Shown here in pieces: positions 11,279-24,146 of a stretch of DNA of 64,000 nt. Under the pieces are notes generated by a model. It ran no database searches and was not told the DNA's origin. It saw only the letters and a list, made by a program, of their open reading frames with translations. Made by a program: the position numbers and the translations under genes. Source of the stretch: Siphonodentalium dalli (taxonomy: Eukaryota > Mollusca > Scaphopoda > Gadilida > Siphonodentaliidae); NCBI GenBank assembly GCA_032622095.1, contig CP136069.1:160323043-160387042 (forward strand), given 5' to 3'. Position 1 is the stretch's first letter. Each line of letters begins with the position of its first letter.

Positions 11279-14200
11279 GCTTTAATCGAGCAAGGCTTAT
11301 TTAAACCTCGACAGTTTGTATCCGAGAGATAAGATAAGTCGATAATACGAAATACCGATTTGTAGACTGTATGCTCTGTAATTTTTTTTCTGAAAAAAGT
11401 CATAACACTTAGCCATATAGTTAAACTTATGTACAAGCAATTAGGACGGTTGGCAAAGATATGTTGATATACATGAAATGCCTAACTACAGGCGTTGTTT
11501 ACTGTGAAAAGACTTGGAAAAGTAATAGTAAAAGCAGTTTTTGGAGCGGTTTTAATTTTTCTCAAAGAAGTGAGGCAAACGCTCTTTATTTTACCATATC
11601 GGGAATAAACAAACAAGAACGCACTTTATTGTTCTATTTATAAATAATATAACTAGCACATATTAATTCTTCTGTGGCATATGAAGTCCGTATATATATA
11701 TTAGAGTAATTAACGTATAATCGACTGAGCCCTCACACGCCCCCACCGAACCTATAATATTACGGTGTAGCAGATGTTCTCTGTTCTGCACTTTTTTTTC
11801 TTCAAATCTACTGAAAAGCTGAAAGCCACATGAGTCTAAACATCCATACCCTGTCCAAGAATTCACGAAACAAATATCTCGTGAAGCACATATATGTCTT
11901 TAGAATACTGAGCTGCATAGGCTTTATCTACAACGATGTATATAACAGTACAAATATTTTTAGCCCCATCACTATATTGTGCAGCATCATTACGACTGGT
12001 TTGACTATAGGCCGAAGCGTCTGTTTACCTTTCGGTTCGGATGGAAACCATGAATATAATACCATTTCACGGACGTCGAAGAAATGAACACCAAAACACA
12101 GAGCCAATGATTATATAAATATCAGATATGTGTTTAGGAGAATTTCGATACCTTCCATATTGGAAATATTTTTCGGCAACCATGAATTCCCGAATTTGGC
12201 TCTTTTTCCGACCAGCGTTACAACAGCGTCGGGGCACATACTAAAAATAAACCCTGCTGTGTGGATTAATGCAGAAATCACGACTTGTTTGTCAATTCTA
12301 TTGCAACATTTACGTGGTCTATAATTTGGATTGTAATCGAAACTAATCTTTTTTTCACAACTTTCCGATCATGCACTGCTTGATATCTCATTAGTATGGA
12401 AATGTGGGATATCAATTATTTCCGAAAAGTGATATGGCTTTTCACAACAAACCAAATGAACAGTCTAACAAGTATTAGATTACAATAGCAGAACTAAGAC
12501 ACAAGCACTAGGACGTCTCCCTGCCTCACACCTATTGACAACAGCCTGCCCTGTCTGCGTTCTCAATGACTTCAAATTACGACATGAATAACTCTCCATG
12601 TGGTCACCGTAATGGACCCTCTAGTATCTAATTAACTGGCGTCATCATAAAATATTCAAATTAGATTAAATGGTAGGAACACTTGGAGACATGGAGGATG
12701 GACAATCCGGGCTATTTACCTTCTGAGTGTTGGCTCATTTTGATACAAGTGTGACTTAAGGCACGATTTATTGGTAAATTCGATGTTCAAGTGGTTTCTG
12801 GGTGGGCTTCAAGTATATCATTGCTATAGTTATCATATACATGAGAGATATCAGGGATTGCAATTACAACAGATGCAGATGCTCCGGTCGTAAAATAACA
12901 ATTACGTATTCCGGATGTTGTAGATACAACGATATCCAAAATATACGACAGGTAACGTGCTTATAAACAATGAATATATTTCAATCGTATTGACCAATAT
13001 GCTGTCCGGGTATGTTGAACATGCCTTCTACAGCACTTGCAAAAAGAATCTCTTGTGTCTCAAAGTTTCATTGCTGAATATACTCACTGACAATTAGGTC
13101 CTTTAGGAAATGTTCAGATAAAAAGTTAGACATACGGCCTATTATCTTTTTGTCTGCTATTTTCCCCGATCACCCCCTACAGATGAATAATAAACCATTC
13201 CGATATATACTTGTATAGCTACATATAGGGGAATCCATTCAGTACAAAAATGGTTAAAAGATAAAAAGTATATCATACAACTGCGAAAAAAAGAAGATGT
13301 TTCATAATCGCCACTTTCACGCATGTCAACTTGTTATATATGAATTGATTGATTTTGGCACAACGGTGAACTCAATCGCGGAGAAGTGACACGAACGCTC
13401 TTTATTTGTACCTTACCAGGATGTAAGAATACCAGGTTGTTTTGTTGGAGCATTCAGGAGACTATTATATCTTATGCGATGCCTATACTACTTCGATGAG
13501 TCATTGTAAATCACACAACATATACACGATGTAGGAACCAACCTATTAAAGCCACATGGCGGTTTGCGCTCCAAAAAAACAAAAACTAATAATCTTCGCT
13601 TTTGAATTGTTCACGGTATCGAAATAAGTCGATACATACTTGAACTACCCTTCTACGGGCATCATATGTCACATAAATAAGCATTGAAGTCATACAAACA
13701 CTTTGAAGACGGTGTTTGTGTCCCCCCAAAAAACAAGCCATGTGTTCATCATCAAACAGGAAAGAGCATTCCGTATTAGTCTATTCCTGATATGGTAGAA
13801 ATAAAGAGCGTTTCTTTCACTTATGCAAAAAAAAAAAAAGGAAAAAAAAAAGGAAAATGGTTCTGACCATGGACAATTTTTTTCAGAGCATATGAAGCCG
13901 GTTTATAAATATTTCGTGTATTTGTCAGCTATCTTATACCTCCTTCCAATTTACGTAGACACAATTTGGAAGCCTGAATGAGCCATGTCCGTTTAATAGT
14001 TTATCTCTAACACAAAAAGTTTTATAATTAGCCGCCTAATAGATATACACGGTACAAAGAGCGTTTTATTTGTAGCCTTATGATCATTATATTAATTGGG
14101 GTGGAATTTGATTTTCCTGACGCCTGAGTTCCAAGAGTGATGCTCGTGACTATATTTTTACCACATTTTGAGTTGACTGGTTAATGAAGAGTATGCAATT

Positions 14201-15126
14201 TCCATTAACGTTTTGTCAAATCGGATAGAGGATCATTCAAGGGATAATTTTCAAGCCTTAAATATTCAAAGTAGGCCAATAAATACATGAACTATAAGCC
14301 CAGAAAAGAGCTACTGAAGTGGCAAAACTTATTGCACCAAAAGAGAGTAACAAAAAATGTGTTTGACTGTATAAGGGGCGTTCCTTTTTGTTTTTGTTTT
14401 TCTGATACGGCAAAAATAAGGAGCGTTTGTAGTTATCCAGGACAGAACATTGAAAGCCGTTAATTACCTTAAATAATTGCTTTAAAGCAACACATTTTTA
14501 TGTTTGATATGGTATTTAAGAAATCAATCAGTCATGTATCCCAGCATTTCCAAATGAAAATTGTGTTGAAAAATTAATGTTTTTAACTTTTTTTTCTTTA
14601 TGAATAGTGTATAACTGAATAAATGCGAACCAGATTTGGGAGTAAGTTGATAAATAGTAAAATGGAACTGATAGTTACCTCAAACCAATTATAGAACATA
14701 ACTGCGATTCCACGCAGGACAAGTGATATAGTTGATATGGTACTTACAGATTTCAAAGAGGCTTTAAGACGAATTTAACACAAACAAATACACGATATAT
14801 CCTTCAAGGGGATGGGGAACTGAAAACGATACACACTAGCACTAGTAACAGAGAACTATGCCAAAAAAACTCTGGAATCTAGGAATTTAAAGCAGGACTT
14901 GATTACCACGTGGAGGGGATTAAGGGGGATTAGGTCTGAGCCAGACGGTCCATACTAACATTGCTCTGCTGTGGCGAGATATTTTGACTGCAATAGTGTC
15001 AACATTCGGATTAATGCTAATCGATGTAATCCGGACATCAGCGGGGAGAACACACGTGTCTGGGGTTAACGAACATTGATCAATGTGACATGAGCCAATC
15101 AGACAACAGAGGGCCGAATAGCACAT
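11279..15126. other. No gene recognised; contains dispersed GAGCGTT motifs
   Basis: AT-rich non-coding DNA. The motif AATAAAGAGCGTT or its complement occurs at about 11578, 13393, 13800, 14055 and 14414, often next to a ATATGG/ATATCGGG-like word. No coding exon is apparent; open frames are under 90 codons with no recognisable domain. Confidence 0.45.
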
Positions 15127-15420
15127 TTAGGGTACGTTCATATACTAGCAAGTTTTCAAGGCATTTTTTGCAGGCATTTTAGTGTAAACATATTTTTATT
15201 TCCAAATTCAAACAAATAACATATTATATATACAGATGACACATATATACAAAATAGAAGAGTTAATATATGTATATATGGAAACGAGGATCAGACAACA
15301 AGCCCGAGGGTTTATATGAAGTCTTCTCCTCTTTGGCGACATGCCCCGATATATATTACTGACTTCATGAGTTAGGGGTGGGAAAAAAAGGGAGAAGCTA
15401 GTGTTAGGGATAGCAGGAGG

Positions 15421-15424
15421 TAGG

Positions 15425-15479
<55 letters not shown>

Positions 15480-15502
15480 GAGAAAGAGAGAGATAGCAGG
15501 AG

Positions 15503-15586
<84 letters not shown>
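15421..15586. repeat. (GA)n microsatellite
   Basis: About 165 bases of nearly pure GA repeat, broken in the middle by AGATAGCAGGAGGTAG and ending in a G run. Minus-strand frames across it encode only Ser-Leu repeats and are not genes. Allele length is probably variable. Confidence 0.9.
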
Positions 15587-16002
15587 AGAAATACAGGAGG
15601 GGCACAGATTGAGTCGTGAAATGGTGACAGTGGTGGGGAGTTTCCAATAATTGTGTTGTTGCGTGATAACATTTATGCTCGTCTATAGTAATCTTCATGC
15701 GTCAGGCGCCATGGGAGGGGGTAAACCACAGACATTTTCGCATAGAATACCCTATGGTACTAGAATATGAACGACAAGATGAATATAAAATGCAAATTTA
15801 CCAAACCTAACGACATGAGAAGTAAAATTTCGAGAGTTCCACAAGTAACGGTGCTACTATCACATTGGCTTAAATACATATCTGATTGATTGTTGCGAAA
15901 TAATTGTTGCTATTTTTACAGGAAAATTTCGATAGCGTCGCTAATAGTGGAACTACAGTGTTTACTTCTCATGTTGTTAGCTGTGGTGGAGATGCACTTT
16001 AA

Positions 16003-16244
16003 CCCTTTGAGTGCCAGGTCGATTTTTGTATCAACCCATATACCCTGTGCCAATGCATTCTCTTATATATGCGAGTCGACCATAGGTCGCCTCGCATATA
16101 TAAGAGAATGCATTGGCCTAACAATTATTTAGTTTTTTTTGTTTTTACAATTTTTTACAATTTTAATAATTTATTCTTATATTCTTTAACAGACTAATTT
16201 TGTAGGTTTAGGGCCGATGAGATCGGCCCCTGGCACTCAAAGGG
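16003..16244. mobile_element. piggyBac-type MITE with palindromic core
   Basis: TTAA at 15999-16002, then CCCTTTGAGTGCCAGG; right end CCTGGCACTCAAAGGG, then TTAA at 16245-16248. TTAA duplication with CCC...GGG ends is the piggyBac signature. Inside is a near-perfect 69-base hairpin (16049-16117), stem CCAATGCATTCTCTTATATA onward. It is nested in the Harbinger-type element and matches 46319-46636 at both ends. Confidence 0.8.
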
Positions 16245-16494
16245 TTAAAAGAATTTTCGCATTCGGTTTGCATTGTAGCTTTATATACCGAAATGACTGC
16301 AAAAGAATGCCTGTCAAATTTGCGACTGTATGAACGTACCCTTATTTCATGATAATTACTGGGGGTTCCCATGATCCCCAATGATGGCCTGTCCGATTTA
16401 ACACAACGAAACCACATTCTGTACGTGTTAGATACCAACACATGAGTAAATCGGACCCCCAGTCCATTAATAAGTTTTGATGCCATGTTATGCC

Positions 16495-16832
16495 TAGCAA
16501 GACGGGCTAGCGTCACCAAAATTCACCCTATGTGAACCTCATTATACTTAGGCCCCGACTGCTGTGGGATACCTAGGATAAGATTGAAGTTACCCAGTTG
16601 AAGTTGGTGATGTTCACACATTATATAGTCACCTCGATTATGCATTTTATCTTCTGCAAATTATGGGATATATACACTTCCCAGAAGGGAAAAAGTAACT
16701 AAACAATGTTAATTTGAGACTATAGATACTTCCCAGAAGATGAGGCCTAAGAAGACTGAGGTCCCCATAGGGTAAATTCACCCTCAGGGGACCTCATTTT
16801 GAAAATGACAGACACACTATTTGCAGACTTGG
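16495..16832. mobile_element. Foldback MITE copy 3, left end damaged
   Basis: The blocks GGGCTAGCGTCACC, TTCACCCTATG and GAACCTCATT on the left, and GGGTAAATTCACCC, GACCTCATTTTG and GACAGACACACTAT on the right, match the family at 1245-1702. The outer left terminal repeat is missing or unrecognisable. Confidence 0.6.
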
Positions 16833-17112
16833 CCATGCAGATGTCGACTTTCAAATGTGGAAATATTATCACTTGGATTTTTTAGCCAAAAAAAAACTAT
16901 ATATCGGCTGTAAAGAGCGTCCATCGCCCAGAAGCGACAGATACTATAAAGATCGTTTTCAATTTCAATTTTGTGGTCTATTCGGCGCATTATACTTATG
17001 GAATGATGACCACTTCATGTATTTTTCATTTTCTTTGTCTGGTATATATAAGCTGAACATTGGCTTAGGAAATCTGAATTATTTGTTGCGAAATCTGACC
17101 GGGGATCTTTAA

Positions 17113-17494
17113 CCCTTTACCCAACAGAACGGCCCTGTGCCAATGCATTCTCTTATATATGCGAGTCGACCATAGGTCGCCTCGCATATATAAGAGAATG
17201 CATCGGCTTAACACATTAAAAATTATAAAATTGTTAAAGAATGTAAGAAAAAATGGTAAAAAAAGATTTTTTTTAGGCCAATGCATTCTCTTATATATGC
17301 GAGGCGACCTATGGTCGACTCGCATATATAAGAGAATGCATTGGCACAGGGCATAACTGTAACTATCACAATGTGGTCAAGGAGCCGGTTCCAATGATAT
17401 CCATATTTGTATGGTTCTATTGAGACAGACCGAAGATATTTTAGGCTGTTGAAGCTTTATTTGGCCGGTTTTGGCCGGTTTGTTGGGTAAAGGG
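17113..17494. mobile_element. piggyBac-type MITE with two palindromic cores
   Basis: TTAA at 17109-17112, then CCCTTTACCCAACA; right end TGTTGGGTAAAGGG, then TTAA at 17495-17498. The 14-base terminal repeats are perfect. Two copies of the 69-base palindrome (17139-17207 and 17277-17345) face each other, so hairpins are nested in a larger inverted repeat. The terminal sequence differs from that of 16003-16244 although the core is the same. Confidence 0.75.
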
Positions 17495-17498
17495 TTAA

Positions 17499-19387
17499 AC
17501 GGACACGGTTCATATGACACCCAACGCCGGCCAGTTTGGAGTTTGGTATGATCCCCGGGAAGATTTGAAAGGGCTGTCAGCCCTCTCCTACAACCCACGT
17601 TTGTATGCTATAATGCAGATGAAGAGCGTTTGTTGAGTTTGGTTTGTGAGTGTTTAATAGTGATTAGATGTTTGCCTATGTAAGTATGTATGGGTTACAT
17701 GCAATTCTAGCAGGAAGCAAAGCCCCCCCCCCCACCAACGACGGTCTATTCTTAACCCTTTCTATACTAAATGGATTCTCCCATTCAGTCATAAAAGGAT
17801 ATATTGGAACGGTTGATTATTTTTCTTCTTTCGTTTGATTGTATGTATGCCATAACTGTATATCTTATTCAGCTGGAGGTGATATACTATAGACTACATG
17901 CGTCGATCCGTCCTAGCAAATATTGTTGGATCTGAATGAAATTTGGAATACAATTTGGCCACCAGCAGGCCTCTCAAAGGAGGTGCCAATGGCCATGTTC
18001 AAGATTACAGTTGGAGAGTTATCATTCTTGGTTATATTGATGGTTTGCTGTCTGTCCGTTCTGGTGCATGTATCTCAGACATGGTTTAACCGATCTCAAA
18101 CGAATTTATTTTGCTTTATCATATTTTATGGATGTTAGTGATGAAGACTAATATCTAAGGAAGGGGTGGTGCTGTCAACACATTTGATATTCGAAAAATA
18201 GTGGTTTTGTAGCCAGTTTCTAACTTTGTAAAACGTGGTGTTGTATCCTCGAAAACCCACGCGCTGTGACACTTCTAATAAATAATATAATAAAATAAAA
18301 ATAAAATGTTCCCGGACCCTCGAGAAAGGCGAGCATAGTTTCAGGTTCAAACCGACACGGAGCGTTAATCATGACAGAAATAAGTACCATCAGTGAACCC
18401 TATATATGCACCTGCGATTATGAGTTAATTCGTATCACCATTTTTCTCTCATGCACATGCCCATATATATATAGGACCATGCGCACCTGAGCTTTTCCTC
18501 TATATGGACTATTCATCGACGTATATTATAGATTTATGGACTATTTTAATATAGCGACACAATTTTTGGCACATTGTGCACATGCGAGGGAGAATATATA
18601 CACTGTATCTGGTATAGTCCGTCTTGGGAGCAATACAGACCAAACGTATAAGGGGCAGGGACGTAGCTATGCGTCTCAGGGGGAGCTGCCCACCTTGAAA
18701 TTTCCAACTGCACCCATCAACACGAACCAGACCAAAATATTATGTTCGCAAGATGCCATCTGTACCCCGTTCGGTTGGAACTTTAGTACCTCAAACTTTC
18801 GAAGAAAATTTCCTTATGGGGTGTCAGGTTGGAAATTCCCCACCTAACACCCCCTACTAAGATTGGAAAATTTCATTCCATTGCAGACCAAACGTTTGAT
18901 CAAAAGTAGAAAAATATGTTACTGCATGTCGGTCCAAAAACAACAAATTCCCCACTAATTACTGGTTGCAAAATCAAACAATATATATGTACAATTAATG
19001 TTGTGTCAGCCATGAAATTTCCAACTCTTTAAAATTATGACCAGAGTTGTGGGTGGGGTGGACACACCAAACCCCTGTGCCCACACCACGGTAAGATTGG
19101 TGTGATTAGCTATCAATCGGTTAACCGGGCGGACACTGGATTATGGTTATGATTTACTGAGTGGCCGTTATCGTTATCACCCAACTCCCTATCGTCTCCC
19201 CCAATACATGTACATTACAAGAAATATTTGAAAATAACATGTATGTGCATTGAGGTTTACAGAGAGGACGATGATATGACATGCTTCACAGATACCACCG
19301 GTCAGATTTATCGACAATTTTAACATTTCCTAATTTTCAGTTTGCCATGCCAATAAAAAAAAAAATAGACAAAAATGAAAAAATAAT
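17499..19387. other. No gene recognised; repeat fragments
   Basis: Contains an interspersed repeat near 17905-18100 (GGATCTGAATGAAATTTGG, shared with 28165). Around 18655-18900 is a fragment related to the CAGGGACG element at 31075-31406 (shared words GGGACGTAGCTATG, CTTGAAATTTCCAACTGCAC). No supported exon. Confidence 0.4.
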
Positions 19388-19391
19388 TTAA

Positions 19392-19638
19392 CCATCATTC
19401 GTGTGGCACAGGTTTTGTGAAAACCCTGTGCCAATGCATTCTCTTATATATGCGAGGCTCCATATGGGAGACTCGCATATATAAGAGAATACATTGGCCT
19501 AACAATATTTACCTTGGCTTTGTATGTCAGTGCATTCTCTTATATATGCGAGGCTCCACATGGGAGACTCGTATAGAAGATAATGCACAGGCGCATTATC
19601 TTTAATGTTGCACCAACACAGCCCCTGTCATGAAAGGG
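19392..19638. mobile_element. piggyBac-type MITE, third terminal type
   Basis: TTAA at 19388-19391 and at 19639-19642. The right terminus AGCCCCTGTCATGAAAGGG is clear, the left one (CCATCATTCGTG) is degraded. The palindromic core is present at 19430-19497, with a decayed second copy at about 19529-19588, here with the loop variant GGCTCCATATGGGAG. Its terminus resembles that of 33126-33246. Confidence 0.6.
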
Positions 19639-19642
19639 TTAA

Positions 19643-20385
19643 GTAATACGTCGAAAACGATCACAGAATATCTTAATTGAAAACGCTCTTTATTATATCG
19701 ATTTTTGTGCGACGGGTGCATGGACGTATTTTATTTGAGACGATCTTTGCTGACAGAAATCAATACGTGCTAAAATTTCCTTTTTCGAAAGTGGATATAT
19801 GGCTGATAAAAAACTTCCTATTTGTCTAAATAAATGTATTCATTTAACAATTGAATGAATAGTTCCCAAAACTCAGCCTCAAGTTATTGATATTCAAACG
19901 CAGTAACAGGTGACACGCGAGGTTATGATTACATTTCGAAATAAGTATCCTGAGTTAATCGGAAAGGTGATAACTCTATATAGAACGTACCTTGGCGTAA
20001 TAACGGAGATTTGCATGAAAGAATTTACAACACCACAATTGATAAATCGCTCTTTAAAAGCACTTCTTAAAACTCCGTTATTTTGTCAATAATCTTAGCC
20101 TCAATCCTAACCTCGCGTGGCGCATGTATTGTGATTTAATATCAATCGCTATCTAATCGCGAACCCCGATTAAGTCTTTCGCTATTTAATTGTGTGCGTA
20201 TTGGCCGACAAAGTAGGTATACAAGCAATATATATCTTCACCCAATCAGCACTCAGTCTATTCTAAAGTCCCCCGAAACACACTGTAATATTTCCGTTAC
20301 TATTTTCCTCTCTGTTGATAATCGAATAGCGACCCTCTAATGATGATTTATGTTCTCGGCGACTATCAATATTGGTATGTTAAAG
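19643..20385. other. No gene recognised
   Basis: AT-rich DNA with one AACGCTCTTTAT motif near 19680. Chance frames only. Confidence 0.4.
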
Positions 20386-20393
20386 GGACCCAA

Positions 20394-20796
20394 AGGAATT
20401 CGCAGTGCATGATGGGTAAATATGCCAAAAAATTAAATAAAATTAAAAGTCTAAAAACATCACCACCAAGACGAACATGATTTGTCAATAAAAATCGATG
20501 ATCGCGTAAAAAAAGTTAAAAATATTTGAGTCTAACAAAAATTCAAAGTATAGTTCAATCCTTTGACCTTTTCCAAGTTTTACTGTCAAGTTTTAATTAT
20601 ACTTTGGTATCTTCTTGGACTAATTGGTCTTTTATCGATAATTCCACTGTAACATCACTGATTTTGAAATGCAGAATCTCATTATTGGGGAGTTATTAAT
20701 AATGAAACTATCTTTACATGTATACTTATTAATGATAAGTTGATTTACAGGCTTTTATGCTATTCCGCATGGACCTACTTCGAAGTTCGTATCCCT
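20394..20796. mobile_element. Probable TTAA-flanked MITE
   Basis: TTAA at 20390-20393, then AGGGACCCAAAGGAATTCG; right end GAAGTTCGTATCCCT, then TTAA at 20797-20800. The terminal repeats match imperfectly over about 20 bases. No coding capacity. Family identity is uncertain. Confidence 0.5.
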
Positions 20797-20800
20797 TTAA

Positions 20801-21855
20801 ATGATATGGGGGAGATTATTTGTAAATCTGTTCAAGGACAAATTATTGCTTCTTGAACACAAGGTGTGTTGACGGAATGCCATCTACTCAATGCGGCGGA
20901 AATGGAATATATTGTTAATTCCATCGAAACTGCAATATTATGACAGTTGTGTAATTTGCGCAAAGAAATATGCGTTGCGAAAGTTGTTTCTCACGCGTAG
21001 TGGGATAATCAGCAAGTATGTGCAGAAACAATGCGAATTTTATTTATAAACAAATATTGTGTAAGGTGTTTCTCACGCGAAATGAGATGCGCAACAAGAA
21101 TGTGCAGCAAAAATGCTAACTTACTTGATAAATGATAAGCTATAATCTGGTATGAATGAATATCCGTGGTCAAGAATCTACAACAGCAGCTGTAAGCAAC
21201 ATGCTAAACAAAAATGCATCGTGTTATTAATGAAGAAGATAAGATCCAAACATTGACCAGCCACAAATGCGGGCTAAGAGAACAATACCAGATACAAATG
21301 AAGTTACAACTATTCCAATACTTTACAGGATTCTCGTTGATGGTCAGCAATGTTTCAAAAGAGACGACTCAAATGCCAAGATTGCCAACTCGGAATGGCC
21401 GGAATCTTGTTGCTTCCCCTTACCGGAAGGAACACGTGTTTAAATGATGTTTTTGACAGACAGAACTATTAGCCTCCACATGTAAACATGTCGTTCTAAT
21501 GATCCGCACGATAAAGTGCTTGTCCAGATTTAGAACTTGTCAGTAAGCACACGTCTTCCCGATGGCTTATGCATCCGAAGATGGTCGCAAACGGATCAGC
21601 TCACAAAGCTATTACCCTTTCTGGTTCGTTTGGATTATATAAATACGATGGCGTATGGGGATAATATTATGATAAGGACGAGATAACAAAGACACACATA
21701 TAGAGAAGAGATTCCAAAATATTGGTATCAAAGGGATAAAGTGGCGAAACAAGCCGTAGTTGCGTGTACTTAAAATATAAAGATAACACAACCAATAGAA
21801 AACCATACCTCTGGTAGCTTGCGCTTCTGGTATTTCGATTGTGACGATATTTCCA
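20801..21855. other. No gene recognised
   Basis: AT-rich DNA. The frame at 21214-21447 on the plus strand has no known domain and no flanking splice signals. A near-direct repeat of TTTCTCACGCG occurs at about 20987 and 21068. Confidence 0.4.
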
Positions 21856-21857
<2 letters not shown>

Positions 21858-21897
<40 letters not shown>

Positions 21898-22205
21898 ATT
21901 TGTAGAGCGCCTATTTCACTACATAGTTGTGTTCATAGGCGCTGTTACATAAAATATGTGATAAAAAAAAAATATATATAAAAGAACATGTCTACGGAAT
22001 TCTAAACGATCATCCGTAAGCCTCAGAACGTCCGAGAGTTTGTTCCACAACGTTGGAGCTGTGATGGAGAAGGCTCTGTCCCCTAACGTATAGGATGGTT
22101 TGAGTTAAGAAGTGTTAGAAATCTCTTCCCGTCTGATCTTCGCTGCATCGTACCTAAAGTCTTTAAACATACTAGCTCTTTGATGTAGTCGGGCGCCGTA
22201 TTAAG
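21858..22205 (-). mobile_element. 5'-truncated L2/CR1-like non-LTR retrotransposon
   Basis: Read on the minus strand, the fragment encodes the end of an L2-like ORF2, with GDRAFSITAPTLWNKLSD near its end. This is the conserved block that also appears as GDRAFSFAGPHLWNSIP in the larger element at 57547-60660. It is followed by the typical 3' tail GGCGCTCTACAAATG and then an AAT trinucleotide run (21858-21896 on the plus strand). The reading frame contains stops. 5' truncation is the usual outcome of target-primed reverse transcription. Confidence 0.75.
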
Positions 22206-22659
22206 GTTATAATGTTAGAAACTTATCCACATTTTCTGTTCCAATTCATATAATTGGAATACAAATTATATACTGACGACAAGCTCATTTTGACTGGTCT
22301 CTCATATATACATTCTGATAGGATAGGATAATTTATTTCCAATGTACACATATACATACATAACACAGACAGAACAAGATAAACAATTACATATTTATGT
22401 GGTATATTGAGAGGGGACGGTTTAGTGCAATATAGACTGTCTTCCTGCCACCCCCGGTGTGATGAGTGTAATAAATATTAGATGGCTATATGATAAGCCA
22501 TCTACAGACCAGGTATATATAGATGGGCATTGTGTTGGCTTCAAAATTCTGTAAGAAGGGTTACTACTCGACGTAGGCGATTTAATGATCATTAATTTTA
22601 ATTATGGGTGTCGAGCAGTATACTAATGAATGAGGTTAAGGGATAATATTCCAGTATAA

Positions 22660-22798
22660 TAAATGCACATATACATATACATATATATACATATATATAC
22701 ATACATAAACACATATATACATATATACACACATATATACATGCATATACATACACACACACGTATACATACACACACACGTATACATACATATATAG
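22660..22798. repeat. AT/AC-rich microsatellite
   Basis: Irregular alternation of ACATATATAC and ACACACAC words. It is followed at about 22810-22862 by a near-perfect palindrome (GTATAAAATAATGAGTCATG and its complement). Frames through it are artefacts of the repeat. Confidence 0.85.
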
Positions 22799-22885
22799 AT
22801 AGATTGGCTGGGTATAAAATAATGAGTCATGAGAGTATGACTCATACTTATTATTTTATACCAGCGAATATATACAGAAAGTTAA

Positions 22886-23332
22886 AGGCCCACTTAATTT
22901 TCGAACCCCCAGATCACATTATATAAATTATATGCTATATTATCTACCATTTGAAAGAGGAAGCTCCAAAACATTGTGTTATCAACTTATCCGTGCAATA
23001 AACAGTGAACATGTTGTTTTTGTTGACGTAACGACGTGTTTTTGTGATTAAGCTTCATCTGGTTTGTACTGCAAAGTCTATTATTTTCAATGGAAGGGGA
23101 ATAACTCTATATCTTAGTTTGAATTCCTTTCCATTCTGGGAGCGAGACGGAGGAAATTTTTCCACGATTTCAGCTATTTTCTATTACACCATGGGAACCT
23201 TCTGAGACACAGACGGTCCAAATGGTAATGAATTATAGTATTTTAATCATATTTTATGTAATATATTTTTATTAAAACTGTATATCAAGGCACTATGAAA
23301 AAATAATCGTGACTCGAAAATTAAGTGGGCTT
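22886..23332. mobile_element. TTAA-flanked MITE (AGGCCCACTTAATTTTCGA family)
   Basis: TTAA at 22882-22885 and 23333-23336 with inverted ends AGGCCCACTTAATTTTCGA and TCGAAAATTAAGTGGGCTT. The interior shares GAACATGTTG, CTGCAAAGTCTATTATTTTC and GAGACACAGACG with the copies at 25547 and 44534. Non-coding. Confidence 0.75.
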
Positions 23333-23339
23333 TTAAGGG

Positions 23340-24070
23340 AATAGATAGTCAATCTTTAACCATTAAGACGTTTACATGTGTTCACCAATAACAATACTTC
23401 TTATTTTTGACCACACAGAATAGGACACCTTAAACGGAAATGGCTCATTCCAGCTTCCAAATTTTGTCTACGTAATTTGGAAACATGCATGTATAACATA
23501 TTATTATTACGCTCTTTCGTTCCCCAGGCTATCAATAACTTGCACACACCCTTTCACCCACCTGCTCTTTTACTCATCGTGACATGTCTATAGATATACA
23601 CGCTTCTGGTATGGGTCCCACAAGCTATGTTAGACATAGATTTAGTCAAAAAATTATCCAATGTTTATAAGATATTAATTGTATATATATGTAGCCCTTT
23701 GCTAAGTATAATGGGATCTTGATTAATGTAGAACTAAGTTTATTCCATTTCCTGGTGGATCAAATCGACGGTTCCTCGGCACTTATTCCTCTTGCCAATA
23801 CTTGTAAGTTTGAGAGATAAAGTTGGGTTTCGGTGGGAACGACATTAATGTTTGATACATCATGGTGTGTTTGCTTCTGACGTTTTGTAAGGGCTGCTAT
23901 GATTAAAAACCAATTTTTCCTGAATGAATATTAAGAATAAATACAGTCTTTTCAGGAAGCTTATATTTTGAATGAATAAGAGACCATGGAATTTTTCAAC
24001 ATAACAGGGTAATGAGCAGAGTTGAGTATTCGCTCATTAGGTATAGCTCGTAACCATCGTGACATCCACG
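23340..24070. other. No gene recognised
   Basis: AT-rich sequence with chance frames only. Confidence 0.4.
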
Positions 24071-24074
24071 TCGC

Positions 24075-24146
24075 GACTGCTTTAAGGGGACATCATTAAA
24101 CTGCTTTAAGGGGGAATCATTAAACTGCTTTAAGGGGACATCATTA
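24075..24146. repeat. Short tandem repeat, three copies
   Basis: Three tandem copies of a unit of about 27 bases containing CTGCTTTAAGGGG and ATCATTAA. The minus-strand frame across it encodes a repeated PLKQFND. Probably a minisatellite. Confidence 0.75.

Larger units (their letters stand above)
15130..16341. mobile_element. PIF/Harbinger-type non-autonomous DNA transposon
   Basis: The ends are inverted: GGGTACGTTCATA followed by GCAAGTTTT and AGGCATTTTTTGCAG on the left, and the reverse complement of a very similar block on the right. They are flanked by TTA on both sides (15127-15129 and 16342-16344), the 3-base TWA target duplication typical of PIF/Harbinger. No transposase frame is present. 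It hosts a long GA tract (about 15421-15586) and a nested piggyBac-type MITE (16003-16244). An older, broken relative lies at about 2570-3400. Confidence 0.65.

Noticed and set aside
15208-15698. Minus-strand frames of 154 and 108 codons
   Set aside because: They are Ser-Leu runs produced by the GA microsatellite.
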